40,403 nucleotides of DNA from Lachnospiraceae bacterium (GCA_017623215.1 JAGAPO010000091.1:1-40403); one strand, 5' to 3'. Counted from the stretch's first letter, positions 15,914 to 24,865 are shown. The notes: a model not told the origin generated them from the sequence alone. Numbers and translations are program-made.

Positions 15914-17665
15914 TTAGATCTCATGGATCTTTCTCTTTACATAAGTTGTATGCAGAATCTCATGTGCCTTATGGCTTCCGGGAGCTCCCAGATAGGTGTC
16001 ATACAGCTCCTTCACAGCTGCATTCTCATGAGACTTACGAACCGGCATAGCCGCGTCAGCATCATACAGAGCCTTCGCACGCAGTGCGCGGATATCGGTG
16101 AAGTTGCGGACACTTGCCGGAACCTGAGGCTGACCGCCGCCGTTGACACAGCCGCCCGGACATCCCATGATCTCGATGAAGTGATACTCCGCTTCTCCGG
16201 ACTTCACCTTCTCAAGCAGTTCCTTCGCGTTCTTAAGGCCGGATGCAACAGCAACCTTAACATCCATACCGGCAACATTATAGGTCGCTTCCTTGATACC
16301 GGCAACGCCTCTGACCTCGGTGAACTCAACCGGGCTGTCAGACGTTTCTCCGGTCAGCTTCCAGACTGCAGTTCTTAAAGCAGCCTCCATAACGCCGCCG
16401 GTTGCGCCGAAGATAACAGCAGCACCTGTAGACATTCCGAGAGGAGCGTCGAACTCCTCATCAGGCAGGAGGCTGAAGTTCAGACCTACGCGCTCAATGA
16501 GTCTTGCAAGCTCTCTGGTCGTGATGGAGATATCAACATCCGGAACGCCTGCTGCATTCTGATTGTCGCGGCCGATCTCGAACTTCTTCGCGGTACAGGG
16601 CATTACGCTGACCATAACGATATCCTTCGGATCAATGCCCATCTTCTCAGCGTAATAGGTCTTAGCGGTAGCGCCGAACATCTGCTGAGGAGACTTACAG
16701 GAGGACAGATTCTCTGTCATATCCGGGAAGTAGTGCTCGCAGTACTTAATCCATCCGGGCGAGCAGGAGGTGATCAGAGGAAGAACGCCGCCGTTCTGCA
16801 CTCTGTCAAGGAACTCAGTTGCCTCTTCCATAATGGTTAAGTCAGCTGCAAAGTCGGTATCAAATACCTTATCGAAGCCAATGCGGCGCAGTGCTGCAAC
16901 CATCTTGCCTTCTACGTTGGTTCCAATCGGATAACCAAATGCTTCGCCGAGACCTGCGCGGACAGCCGGAGCGGTCTGAACGATAACGTGCTTGGACGGA
17001 TCGTTGATTGCTTCCAGAACCTTGTCGGTGCAGTCCTTCTCGGAGAGAGCGCCGGTCGGACATACTGCGATACACTGGCCGCAGGATACGCAGCTTGTCT
17101 CGCCGAGGCCCATGTAAAATGCACTCGAGATATTGGTCTTGAATCCTCTTTCGTTCGGACCGATTACGCCGATTCCCTGAACGTTCTCGCAGACTGCGGA
17201 GCAGCGGCGGCAGAGGATACATTTGTTATTATCACGGTACATATGAGCGGCGGAATCGTCGATTGCGTAATGCGTCTTCTCACCGTCATAGTAAGCCTCA
17301 TCATCTACGTGCAGGTCCTTACAGAGCTTCTGAAGCTCGCAGTTGCCGCTGCGTACGCAGGAGAGACACTTTCTGTCGTGGTTGGAAATGATGAGCTGTA
17401 AGGTTCTCTTTCTGGAATTCAATACCTTCGGAGAATTGGTCCATACTTCCATACCTTCGTTAATCGGGTAGACGCAGGAAGCAACAAGGCTTCTTGCACC
17501 CTTTACCTCAACGACACAGATACGGCAGGCGCCGATTGCGTTGATATCCTTCAGGTAACATAAGGTGGGGATATCGATGCCGGCATATCTGGCAGCCTCA
17601 AGAATGGTAGAACCCTTCGGCGCGGCAACAGCCATGCCATTTATCTTAATATTTACGGTTTCCAT
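15914..17665 (-). CDS. hydA: [FeFe] hydrogenase catalytic subunit, NADH-linked type
   Basis: A 583-residue subunit that reduces protons to H2 at the H-cluster. Order: [2Fe-2S] ferredoxin domain (Cys36, 47, 50, 64), His-ligated [4Fe-4S] (His96, Cys100, 103, 109), two [4Fe-4S] (Cys149/152/155/159 and Cys192/195/198/202), then the H-cluster domain with TSCSPGW (Cys301), MPCTAKKFE (Cys357) and EIMGCPGGCVNGGGQP (Cys502, Cys506). The C-terminal small-subunit-like segment (about 540-583) is fused. With HydB and HydC this is the trimeric group A3-type arrangement that in Thermotoga and Acetobacterium couples NADH and reduced ferredoxin oxidation to H2 (electron bifurcation or confurcation). ATG follows AAAGGAGGATAACA, 12 bp after hydB, so it is co-translated as the last gene of hydC-hydB-hydA. 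Confidence 0.96.
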   Translation of the reverse strand: METVNIKINGMAVAAPKGSTILEAARYAGIDIPTLCYLKDINAIGACRICVVEVKGARSLVASCVYPINEGMEVWTNSPKVLNSRKRTLQLIISNHDRKCLSCVRSGNCELQKLCKDLHVDDEAYYDGEKTHYAIDDSAAHMYRDNNKCILCRRCSAVCENVQGIGVIGPNERGFKTNISSAFYMGLGETSCVSCGQCIAVCPTGALSEKDCTDKVLEAINDPSKHVIVQTAPAVRAGLGEAFGYPIGTNVEGKMVAALRRIGFDKVFDTDFAADLTIMEEATEFLDRVQNGGVLPLITSCSPGWIKYCEHYFPDMTENLSSCKSPQQMFGATAKTYYAEKMGIDPKDIVMVSVMPCTAKKFEIGRDNQNAAGVPDVDISITTRELARLIERVGLNFSLLPDEEFDAPLGMSTGAAVIFGATGGVMEAALRTAVWKLTGETSDSPVEFTEVRGVAGIKEATYNVAGMDVKVAVASGLKNAKELLEKVKSGEAEYHFIEIMGCPGGCVNGGGQPQVPASVRNFTDIRALRAKALYDADAAMPVRKSHENAAVKELYDTYLGAPGSHKAHEILHTTYVKRKIHEI

Positions 17666-17677
17666 TGTTATCCTCCT

Positions 17678-19594
17678 TTATTTCTTCGAAATAGCGCCGA
17701 ATCTACATTTCTCCATACAAGCGCCGCACTTGATACACTTATCCTGACGGATGACATGGGTCTCCTTGACCTTGCCCTCGATTGCGCCGTTCGGGCAGGT
17801 TCTCGCACAGAGCGTACATCCCTTACACTTATCAGCGTCGATGACATAGCTTAAGAGTGCCTTACATACGCCGGCAGGACACTTTTTATCAACAACGTGT
17901 GCAATATATTCATCCTTGAAATAGCGGAGCGTGGACAGTACCGGGTTCGGAGCTGTCTGGCCCAGGCCGCAGAGGGAATTCTCTTTAATATAATAGCAGA
18001 GCTCTTCGCGCTTATCCAGATCCTCTAAGGTACCCTGACCCTTGGTGATCTTGTCTAATATCTCGTAGAGACGCTTGGTGCCGACACGGCACGGAGTACA
18101 CTTACCGCAGGACTCATCAACCGTGAACTCTAAGAAGAACTTCGCGATATCAACCATACAGTTGTCCTCGTCCATAACGATCAGTCCGCCGGAACCCATC
18201 ATGGAGCCGATGGAAATCAGGTTGTCGTAATCGATCGGAATATCGAAATGCTCCGCCGGGATACATCCGCCGGAAGGACCGCCGGTCTGAGCTGCCTTGA
18301 ACTTCTTGCCGTTCGGAATGCCGCCGCCGATGTCTTCGATAACCTGGCGAAGGGTAGTACCCATCGGAACCTCAACGAGACCGGTATTCTTAATCTTGCC
18401 GCCAAGAGCGAATACCTTGGTACCCTTGGACTTCTCGGTACCCATGGAAGCGAACCACTCGGGACCATTCACGATGATCTGAGGAACGTTAGCCAGAGTC
18501 TCAACGTTGTTCAGAATAGTGGGCTTCTGGAACAGACCCTTTAATGCCGGGAACGGCGGACGGGGTCTGGGCTCGCCTCTCTTACCTTCGATGGAGGTCA
18601 TAAGAGCGGTCTCCTCACCGCATACGAACGCGCCGGCGCCGAGACGCAGGCCAATATTGAAATTGAAACCGGTACCGAAGATATCCTCACCGAGCATACC
18701 GTATTCCTTTGCCTGCTCGATCGCGATGATCAGACGGGATACCGCGATCGGGTACTCTGCACGAACGTAGATGTAACCCTGGGTAGCGCCGATTGCGTAA
18801 CCGGCAATCGCCATCGCCTCGAGTACAACATGGGGGTCGCCCTCAAGAACGGAACGATCCATGAACGCACCCGGGTCGCCCTCGTCGGCGTTGCAGCACA
18901 CATACTTCTGATCCGCGTCATTCGCCTTGGCGAACTTCCATTTAAGACCGGTCGGGAAACCTGCGCCGCCGCGTCCGCGAAGGCCGGAATCCAGCATGGT
19001 CTGAATGACATCGTCGGGAGTCATCTCGGTCAGAACCTTGCCGAGAGCCTGATAACCGCCGGTGCCGATATATTCCTCGATATTCTCGGGATTGATAACG
19101 CCGCAGTTGCGCAGCGCAATTCTGTGCTGGTGCTTGTAGAAATTCGTATCGGAGAGGGACTTGATGCCGTCGTCCGTTACGGTCTCACTGTACAGAAGAC
19201 GGGTAACCGGTCTGCCATCCTTTAAGTGCTCGGAAACGATCTCCGGGATATCCTCTTCCTTAACCATCGAATAGAATGTAGCATCCGGATATACGATCAT
19301 AATCGGGCCAAGTGCGCAAAGGCCGTGGCATCCTGTCTGAACAACACATACTTCGTCGCGAAGTCCGTTCTTGTCAATCTCCTCCTGCAGAACCTTCATT
19401 ATCTGTACACTTCCGGAGGAAGTACAGCCTGTTCCGCCGCAGACCAGAACGTGGGAACGATATTTGGGGGCATCCTCAGCAACGGCAGCCGACTCCGAAG
19501 CTGAATCATAGGCGCGGTCAACATCCTCTCTACGGATGCTGATCTGACCCTGCATCTTCTCGCGGATTGCCCGTAACTCTTCAAGAGTTTTCAT
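17678..19594 (-). CDS. hydB: NADH-dehydrogenase (NuoF-like) subunit of bifurcating hydrogenase
   Basis: A 638-residue flavoprotein that exchanges electrons with NAD(H). N-terminal thioredoxin-like [2Fe-2S] domain with Cys52, Cys57, Cys89 and Cys93; NuoF-like FMN/NADH-binding core (GRGGAGFPTG at 207-216, YVCCNADEGDPGAFMDR, ICGEETAL-type VCGEETALMTSIEGKRGEPRPRPPFPA); a [4Fe-4S] site ESCGKCTPCRVG near 490; and a C-terminal two-cluster ferredoxin domain (CKGCTLCARTCP, CIKCGACMEKCRFG). This architecture is that of HydB/HndC. TTAGGAGGATATTTT precedes the ATG at 19594. It sits between hydC (114-bp gap) and hydA (12-bp gap). Confidence 0.95.
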   Translation of the reverse strand: MKTLEELRAIREKMQGQISIRREDVDRAYDSASESAAVAEDAPKYRSHVLVCGGTGCTSSGSVQIMKVLQEEIDKNGLRDEVCVVQTGCHGLCALGPIMIVYPDATFYSMVKEEDIPEIVSEHLKDGRPVTRLLYSETVTDDGIKSLSDTNFYKHQHRIALRNCGVINPENIEEYIGTGGYQALGKVLTEMTPDDVIQTMLDSGLRGRGGAGFPTGLKWKFAKANDADQKYVCCNADEGDPGAFMDRSVLEGDPHVVLEAMAIAGYAIGATQGYIYVRAEYPIAVSRLIIAIEQAKEYGMLGEDIFGTGFNFNIGLRLGAGAFVCGEETALMTSIEGKRGEPRPRPPFPALKGLFQKPTILNNVETLANVPQIIVNGPEWFASMGTEKSKGTKVFALGGKIKNTGLVEVPMGTTLRQVIEDIGGGIPNGKKFKAAQTGGPSGGCIPAEHFDIPIDYDNLISIGSMMGSGGLIVMDEDNCMVDIAKFFLEFTVDESCGKCTPCRVGTKRLYEILDKITKGQGTLEDLDKREELCYYIKENSLCGLGQTAPNPVLSTLRYFKDEYIAHVVDKKCPAGVCKALLSYVIDADKCKGCTLCARTCPNGAIEGKVKETHVIRQDKCIKCGACMEKCRFGAISKK

Positions 19595-19708
19595 AAAATA
19601 TCCTCCTAATCTTGTATGAAATATTACTGGTTATTTTTTTAACATATAAGCATAAACAACAGCCTTCGAAAAAATAAGGAAAACGTAAGGCGGTAGGATC
19701 GATCCGGT

Positions 19709-20197
19709 CTATGCGTACTTCTGTAAAATGCCTTCTACATCATCAACTGTAAGACGGCCATATACCTCATCGTTCACGGTAAGAACCGGAGCGAGACCGC
19801 ATGCGCCGATACAGCGGCATGCCTCAAGGGAGAACTTACCGTCAGGTGTGCACTCGCCGCTTCCGATTCCGAGCAGTTCCTGGAGCTTGTTGAAAATATC
19901 TCCGGAGCCCTTAACGTAGCAGGCGGTACCAAGACAGACAGACACCTTATATCTGCCCTTCGGATACAGGGAGAACTGTGCGTAGAATGTTACAACGCCG
20001 TACACCTTCTCCAGCGGAATATGTAACTCATCGGCAATCATGGTCTGCACTTCAATCGGAAGGTAACCATAGATATCCTGAGCTTTCTGAAGAATGGGCA
20101 TCAGGCAGCCGGGATCATCCTTATGTTCGGAAATAATCTGCATCAGGGCCGCTTCCTGCTCTTTACTTCCGGCAAAGGGAATTTTGTTTGAAGCCAT
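19709..20197 (-). CDS. hydC: NuoE-like [2Fe-2S] subunit of bifurcating hydrogenase
   Basis: A 162-residue thioredoxin-fold protein like NuoE/HndA. It holds one [2Fe-2S] cluster, with ligands in VCLGTACYVKGSGD (two Cys) and LEACRCIGACGLAPV (Cys pair), and passes electrons between HydB and the rest of the complex. The segment YGYLPIEVQTMIADELHIP plus VYGVVTFYAQFSLYPKG is the usual helical part. First gene of hydC-hydB-hydA; ATG at 20197 has AAGGAGGTTCGAAC. Length is normal for the family. Confidence 0.95.
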   Translation of the reverse strand: MASNKIPFAGSKEQEAALMQIISEHKDDPGCLMPILQKAQDIYGYLPIEVQTMIADELHIPLEKVYGVVTFYAQFSLYPKGRYKVSVCLGTACYVKGSGDIFNKLQELLGIGSGECTPDGKFSLEACRCIGACGLAPVLTVNDEVYGRLTVDDVEGILQKYA

Positions 20198-20260
20198 GTT
20201 CGAACCTCCTTAAATGATAGCACCGGGGAGACCGGGCAGTGAATTTAAACATACAAGGCA

Positions 20261-20289
20261 AGTATAGCATATAAGTGATAAAAAATCTA
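20261..20289 (-). promoter_or_regulatory. Extended -10 promoter of hydCBA
   Basis: Minus strand: TGC-TATACT (20261-20269) is an extended -10; the -35 position holds a weak TAGATT (20284-20289), with TTGTAG 3 bp further out. The leader is about 60 nt. No Rex-type operator (TTGTGAA-N-TTCACAA) was recognised near it. Confidence 0.55.
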
Positions 20290-20509
20290 CAAGTTTATGG
20301 GTGAAAATTTTCTAAATGGCATATTTTTTTTCGATAAATGTAGGTACGAATGATAAAACTTTAACAATATTGTATGGAAATATCGGAATTTTCTGTCGAC
20401 TTTGTTAAAATACGTAATAACTGTAAAAAAGTGGAAATGTGGAATAGGATACAGACTCATTCATATAATTATAATAAAGAAAAGAGCTTATGCAAAGATG
20501 AGGAGAATT

Positions 20510-20935
20510 ATGCGTATTACACGATGGTTTCGGATAATGGGATTTCTGCTGGCAGTCAGCTGCGTGCTTCCGGTGCTTGGATGCGGGATTACGAAAGGCG
20601 AAAAGACAGAGAAAGTGAAGGATTTGGATTTTACCGTTGTCGAGGAAGCGGATTTGCCCGATGCATTGAAAGCTTTGATTGAAGAGAAGAAAAAAGAGCC
20701 GATGAAGCTCAGCTATTCCAATGAGGAATATATGTATATCGTAGTTGGATATGGGGAACAGCGCTCCGGCGGCTACAGTATATCCGTGGATGAATTGTAT
20801 CTGACAGAAAATGCAATCTACATAAAGACGACCCTAATCGGGCCGAAGGAGGACGAAAAAGTGACGCAGGCAGCTACCTGGCCTTATGTGGTGATAAAGA
20901 TTGAGCTGCGGGAGGAACCGGTGGTATTTGAATAA
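20510..20935 (+). CDS. PrcB-domain lipoprotein
   Basis: A 141-residue secreted lipoprotein of unknown exact role. The N-terminus (MRITRWFRIMGFLLAVSCVL then PVLGCG) is a lipoprotein signal peptide with the lipidated Cys at residue 25. The rest resembles the PrcB C-terminal domain (PF14343-type): GYGEQRSGGYSISVDELYL, a gap, then VTQAATWPYVVIKIE, where GGYS and the (T)(Y/W)PYVV(I/V) strand are the family signature. PrcB-type proteins are associated with surface proteases, but no protease is adjacent. I chose the ATG at 20510 because AGGAG sits 5 nt before it; longer in-frame starts at 20402 or 20498 have no ribosome binding site and would bury the signal peptide. A terminator follows at once. 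Confidence 0.75.
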   Translation: MRITRWFRIMGFLLAVSCVLPVLGCGITKGEKTEKVKDLDFTVVEEADLPDALKALIEEKKKEPMKLSYSNEEYMYIVVGYGEQRSGGYSISVDELYLTENAIYIKTTLIGPKEDEKVTQAATWPYVVIKIELREEPVVFE

Positions 20936-20980
20936 AAAAGGGGAGCCGAATCGGAGAAAGTTCGGATTCGGCTCCTTTTA
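20934..20980. terminator. Bidirectional terminator between the PrcB lipoprotein gene and veg
   Basis: GGAGCCGAATC (20942-20952) pairs with GATTCGGCTCC (20965-20975), with T-runs on both sides (TTTT after it on plus, TTTTTT on minus). It is shared by the two convergent genes and directly abuts the veg stop. Confidence 0.9.
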
Positions 20981-21244
20981 TCAGGATTTCGGTGTGGAAA
21001 CCGCCGGGGTCAGAAAGGTGACCTCAACTTCATGAATCAGGAGATCGGTATAGCTGTACGAGAGAGTTTTGGGGATATCGGAATCCTCGACTTGAATGGA
21101 AAAGACACACGGATAGCTTCCGGAAATAATACCTTCCGCAATATCTATTTTATTGCGCCCCTTGTTCTCTCTGATCTTGACTCTGCGGCCAACATTACGC
21201 TGAATAGTGTTCCGTATCCGATTAATATCCTGTCGTTTTTCCAT
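20981..21244 (-). CDS. veg: Veg family protein
   Basis: An 87-residue protein of the Veg/DUF1021 family: DINRIRNTIQRNVGRRVKIR followed by ENKGRNKIDIAEGIISGSYP and the FSIQV...LSYSYTDLLIHEVEV segment. Veg is a small, very abundant protein in Bacillus, where it has been linked to biofilm matrix gene expression and to spore outgrowth; its biochemical activity is not settled. The start at 21244 has GGAG 7 nt upstream and gives the family's usual length; the longer in-frame opening to 21400 adds an unrelated hydrophobic stretch and crosses the predicted promoter. Monocistronic. Confidence 0.88.
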   Translation of the reverse strand: MEKRQDINRIRNTIQRNVGRRVKIRENKGRNKIDIAEGIISGSYPCVFSIQVEDSDIPKTLSYSYTDLLIHEVEVTFLTPAVSTPKS

Positions 21245-21314
21245 TTCTGCACTCCAATCTTTACAAAAGTATGTGTCATAGCCGCAAAACGGGCAATCAT
21301 ATAGAATCATATAA

Positions 21315-21343
21315 ACTATAACACAAAAAAAGAAATGCGTCAA
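21315..21343 (-). promoter_or_regulatory. Sigma-A promoter of veg
   Basis: Minus strand: -35 TTGACG (21338-21343), 17-bp spacer, -10 TATAGT (21315-21320). veg promoters in Bacillus are among the strongest known; this one is near consensus too. The leader is about 65 nt. Confidence 0.8.
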
Positions 21344-21624
21344 TAAAATTGTCTGAATATTCAAACAATATGGTGCGAAGCAAGTAAAAATTATACACAA
21401 TTACCGGCGGCTAATTCGGGACTTCCTATACAGTTTTCTTACAAATATTTACAGGAAATAATTAGAATATGGAAAAATGTTATAAAATATTAAAATGAAA
21501 AGAAAAGAAATTATACATTTCGCTGAAAATAAAGACGAGACTTTGATATGAGTACTGATCGGAAAAGAGCGATCATATATATCTGAAAGGACAAAATGCG
21601 TTCCGGGAAAAGGAGGATTTGGAA
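21344..21624. other. Divergent intergenic region veg / SPOCS gene
   Basis: About 280 bp, AT-rich, with no gene. It holds a short perfect inverted repeat, TGATCG (21556-21561) and CGATCA (21570-21575), 8 bp apart and about 50 bp before the SPOCS start codon, possibly an operator. No unambiguous sigma-A or sporulation-sigma promoter could be assigned for the rightward gene. Confidence 0.4.
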
Positions 21625-23193
21625 ATGGAGCTTATCAAAAAGCAGATTCATATGAATAAAATACAGTGCAGAAGTACGCTGCAGCTGACGCTGGATGATG
21701 ATTTCAATGTCCCTGATATGAAGCCGGATATTGTGAGGGTCATAACACAGCAGGGACAGATTAAGGTGGAAGATCGAAAGATTTTGAACGGTAAACTTAT
21801 GATAAGGGGAACTCTTTTATTCCACATTCTGTATTTGAGCGATGAAAGCGCGAGACCTGTGAACAGTCTTTCCGGCGAGATTCCGTTCGACGAGGTGATT
21901 AATGTGGAGAATGGCTGTCACGCGGAGAATATCACGCTGAAATGGGAGATCGAGGATCTGAATGTCGGAATTATTAATTCCCGAAAGATCAGCGTCCGGT
22001 CGATTGTGCGGTTTCATGCGGCGGCGGAGGAGCTGTGCGACGAGGCGGCTGCGATTGCCGCGGAAGGGGTGGAGGAGGCGGAGTGCCTGCATAAGCCGAT
22101 TCGTGTGACGGGGCTTGCCGTGGATAAAAAGGACAGCTATCGCTTGAAGGAAGAGATTACGCTTCCTTCCAATAAGGGCAGTATGGCGGAGATTCTCTAT
22201 AGTGAGGTTGAGCTAAAGAACGCGGATGTGCGGCTGCTTGCGGATAAATTCACGATTAAGGGAGAGGTGCTGGTGTTCTTCCTGTATCGAAGCGAGGATG
22301 AGGAGAATCCGGTGGAATATTATGAGACAGAGCTCCCATTCTCGGCGTCCATTGACTGCAGCGGCTGTGAAGAGGAGATGATCGAGGACATTGAGCTCGG
22401 AATATCCGGACGGAATCTGGAGATTAAGCCGGATGCGGACGGGGAGGAGCGCATGGTTGATGTGGAGATTGTCTTTGATATGAATATTAAGATCTACCGG
22501 GAGGAGGATTTTGAGATTCTTGCGGATATCTATTCGCCGGTGCAGGAGATTACGCCGGTAAGACGTATGGCGGGATATGAGAATCTGCTGGTTAAGAATA
22601 ATACCAAGGCGCGCGTGACCGACCGGGTGAAGGTCGGAGCCGGAAATCCAAGAATTCTGCAGATCTGTCACGGAAGCGGAACGGTGAAGGTCGATGAGGC
22701 GGAGATTACAGAGGAGGGGATTCAGACCGAGGGCGTGATCGAAGTGGAGCTTTTATACATATCCGCGGATGATGCGGTGCCCTTACAGGCCATTAAGAGC
22801 GTGATACCGTTCTCGCAGCTGATTGAGGTTCGGGGAATTACTCCGCAGAGTATATTTGAGATTAAGCCCGGAATTGATCAGATTGGTGTTATGATGCTGG
22901 ATGCCGAGGAGATTGAGGTGAAAGCGGGGCTGCGGCTGAATGCCATTGTATTTGAACCAGTGACAGAGCCGATGATTACGGATCTGGAGACAGCGCCGCT
23001 TGATATGGAGAAGCTGCAGGCGATGCCGGGCCTGATTGGTTATGTTGTAAAAGAGGGCGATACCCTGTGGAATATCGCCCGGCAATATTATACGACTATG
23101 GATACGATCCGGGAGATTAATGATCTGGAAAACGACATTATTCATCCGGGCGATCGGCTGCTGATGATTAAAAAGGTGAATTCGGTATTTTGA
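21625..23193 (+). CDS. SPOCS (DUF3794) and LysM domain protein, spore coat associated
   Basis: A 522-residue protein built from repeated SPOCS/DUF3794 modules (ISVRSIVRFHAAAEE, LLADKFTIKGEVLVFFLY and DAEEIEVKAGLRLNAIVFEP are corresponding segments) and one C-terminal LysM domain (about 471-515: GYVVKEGDTLWNIARQYYTT through PGDRLLMI) that binds peptidoglycan or related glycans. This architecture is typical of clostridial proteins thought to take part in spore coat or cortex assembly; no enzymatic motif is present. ATG at 21625 has AAAGGAGGATTTGGAA; the TTG six bases earlier is too close to it. It faces ispE tail to tail with only 11 bp between stop codons and no terminator. Confidence 0.85.
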   Translation: MELIKKQIHMNKIQCRSTLQLTLDDDFNVPDMKPDIVRVITQQGQIKVEDRKILNGKLMIRGTLLFHILYLSDESARPVNSLSGEIPFDEVINVENGCHAENITLKWEIEDLNVGIINSRKISVRSIVRFHAAAEELCDEAAAIAAEGVEEAECLHKPIRVTGLAVDKKDSYRLKEEITLPSNKGSMAEILYSEVELKNADVRLLADKFTIKGEVLVFFLYRSEDEENPVEYYETELPFSASIDCSGCEEEMIEDIELGISGRNLEIKPDADGEERMVDVEIVFDMNIKIYREEDFEILADIYSPVQEITPVRRMAGYENLLVKNNTKARVTDRVKVGAGNPRILQICHGSGTVKVDEAEITEEGIQTEGVIEVELLYISADDAVPLQAIKSVIPFSQLIEVRGITPQSIFEIKPGIDQIGVMMLDAEEIEVKAGLRLNAIVFEPVTEPMITDLETAPLDMEKLQAMPGLIGYVVKEGDTLWNIARQYYTTMDTIREINDLENDIIHPGDRLLMIKKVNSVF

Positions 23194-23204
23194 CCGGCTC
23201 CGCC

Positions 23205-24110
23205 TTAATCGGCCTCTTCTTCCACTTCGATGGGCGCGGTATTCTGCGGCTGGAACAGTCCGGTTAAGAAGGTCTGCCTTCCGCAGCTTCCGGACTTAAA
23301 GTGGTAGAAGGCCTTTTCCGCTTTCGCACGGCTGTCGAAGATACCGAATACCGTCGGGCCGCTTCCGCTCATCAGGGCGTTCAGGGCTCCGAACTCCCTC
23401 ATCGTATCCTCAATCGCGGCGATAGCAGGATATTCCTTCCGCGTCACAGCTTCGAGCACGTTGGAGAGCAGGGCCGCTGTGTCGGTCAGACTTCCGGCCT
23501 CAATTGCGCGAATCATGCCGTCGATGTCCGGATGCACAGTGTTCTCGTCCAGACTGAGGTGTTCATACACATATTTGGTAGAGACGTTCACCGGCGGTTT
23601 AACCAGAAGAATATGACAGGCAGGCGCGGGAGGAAGAGGAGTCAGAATCTCTCCGATTCCTTCCGAAAGCGCGGTGCCGCGAAGCAGGCAGTACGGAACA
23701 TCCGCTCCGAGCTTTACTCCGAGCGCCTGAAGCTCGGAAAGGCTTAGACCGGTGCAAAACATACGGTTTAAGCCGAACAAAGCCGCCGCCGCGTCCGTGC
23801 TTCCGCCTGCCATTCCGGCCGATACCGGAATTCGTTTGTCAAGCTGAATGCTTACGCCGCAGTTCTGAGGATGCTGCTCAAAGAACAGCTTCGCGGCCGC
23901 ATAGACCAGATTATTCTCGTTTGTCGGCAGAAAGTCAAGATTGCTCTTAAGAAAAATGCCGGGGGTCTTACATTTGCTGATGACGAGGCGATCGTGAAGC
24001 TTTACGGTCTGCATGATCATGCGCACATCATGATAGCCGTCCGGACGTCTGCGCAGAACATCCAGCGCCAGATTGATTTTGGCATATGCTTTTAAATGGA
24101 TGGTATCCAT
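23205..24110 (-). CDS. ispE: 4-diphosphocytidyl-2-C-methyl-D-erythritol kinase
   Basis: A 301-residue GHMP kinase that phosphorylates CDP-methylerythritol in the non-mevalonate isoprenoid pathway. Motif 1 is AYAKINLALDVLRRRPDGYH (8-27, substrate binding), motif 2 PVSAGMAGGSTDAAAAL (the ATP-binding glycine-rich loop, about 92-108; IspE usually has PxxAGLGGGSSDAA), motif 3 LMSGSGPTVFGIF near the C-terminus. I chose the ATG at 24110: it has GGAAGGAAC upstream and gives the family's usual length; the in-frame opening extends 51 codons further through the promoter and is not coding. Adjacent to spoIIR on the same strand, but with its own promoter in the 101-bp gap. Confidence 0.94.
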   Translation of the reverse strand: MDTIHLKAYAKINLALDVLRRRPDGYHDVRMIMQTVKLHDRLVISKCKTPGIFLKSNLDFLPTNENNLVYAAAKLFFEQHPQNCGVSIQLDKRIPVSAGMAGGSTDAAAALFGLNRMFCTGLSLSELQALGVKLGADVPYCLLRGTALSEGIGEILTPLPPAPACHILLVKPPVNVSTKYVYEHLSLDENTVHPDIDGMIRAIEAGSLTDTAALLSNVLEAVTRKEYPAIAAIEDTMREFGALNALMSGSGPTVFGIFDSRAKAEKAFYHFKSGSCGRQTFLTGLFQPQNTAPIEVEEEAD

Positions 24111-24152
24111 GTCTGAAGTTCCTTCCTTTGTAAATGTATTGATCCTGTTACT

Positions 24153-24181
24153 ATTATATCGGCCGTGCCTGAAAAATGCAA
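24153..24181 (-). promoter_or_regulatory. Sigma-A promoter of ispE
   Basis: Minus strand: -35 TTGCAT (24176-24181), 17-bp spacer, -10 TATAAT (24153-24158). It separates the housekeeping gene ispE from the sporulation gene spoIIR upstream. Confidence 0.75.
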
Positions 24182-24211
24182 TTATAACCTGTGAAAAAGC
24201 ACGGTGCAGTT

Positions 24212-24865
24212 CTATGAAAATAATTGGCGGAGCCATTCTAACAGGAGGAACCGCGGCTGCCACTGCGTCTCTTCCCGGAGAATGCTGTCATACTCGTCTT
24301 CGGTCAGCAGAGCCTGCAGAGCTTCCTTTGAGTCTTCCGGAACAATTCCGCAGGAGGAATCCACAAAGCAGAGAGGAGGGAACATCAGGCACCACCAGTT
24401 CTGCCCCTGCCCCTCGCCAAGAATGATCCGAAGTGCTTCATACTCACCGGGCGGAAGGGCAATATCGCCGTAGAGTTTCAGCGGGAACTCGGAAAAGGCA
24501 AGCTCCGCCCTGCTGCGGTACGAGACTCCGGCATTGCTCAGAACCTGATCGGCGATATCTGTGATATTCGCAAGGTTCGCCCGGATAATACTCCGGGCTT
24601 CTCCGGTGTCGGTAATATCCGAGAGAATGGGCTGCAGGTATTCGACAACAGCGTCGCGGACCGCAAGCTTTATGGATTGATCCGAATCACTGCCGCTGTT
24701 GGCGATGACGTGAAAGCGGATGAGCTTTTCGGCAAGAGAAGAGTCGGAAACCTCGCGTGCGTTCACGGGCATTCCTTCGTCTGTTACCGCAATGCTGCAG
24801 CCCATGGTTAATAGGATAAGAAAGACTGCGGCGAGAACCGACAGCCAGATATGGTATTTTTGCAT
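24212..24865 (-). CDS. spoIIR: Stage II sporulation protein R
   Basis: A 217-residue secreted signalling protein. In Bacillus, SpoIIR is made in the forespore under sigma-F, exported into the intermembrane space, and triggers SpoIIGA to process pro-sigma-E in the mother cell. The N-terminal hydrophobic segment (IWLSVLAAVFLILLTMGCS) is the signal or anchor; a Cys there may be lipidated. Family signatures are IRFHVIANSGSDSDQSIKLAVRDAV and GEGQNWWCLMFPPLCFVD-type GQGQNWWCLMFPPLC. Start is uncertain: the ATG at 24865 has GGAGG 5 nt before it, the ATG at 24868 is closer, and an in-frame TTG at 24922 has GGGGGAGGCAGA; the last would add 19 residues. Confidence 0.93.
   Translation of the reverse strand: MQKYHIWLSVLAAVFLILLTMGCSIAVTDEGMPVNAREVSDSSLAEKLIRFHVIANSGSDSDQSIKLAVRDAVVEYLQPILSDITDTGEARSIIRANLANITDIADQVLSNAGVSYRSRAELAFSEFPLKLYGDIALPPGEYEALRIILGEGQGQNWWCLMFPPLCFVDSSCGIVPEDSKEALQALLTEDEYDSILREETQWQPRFLLLEWLRQLFS

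Noticed and set aside
21344..21624. Cyclic-di-GMP or other riboswitch before the SPOCS gene
   Set aside because: None of the conserved words of the classes I know could be found; only a 6-bp inverted repeat is present.
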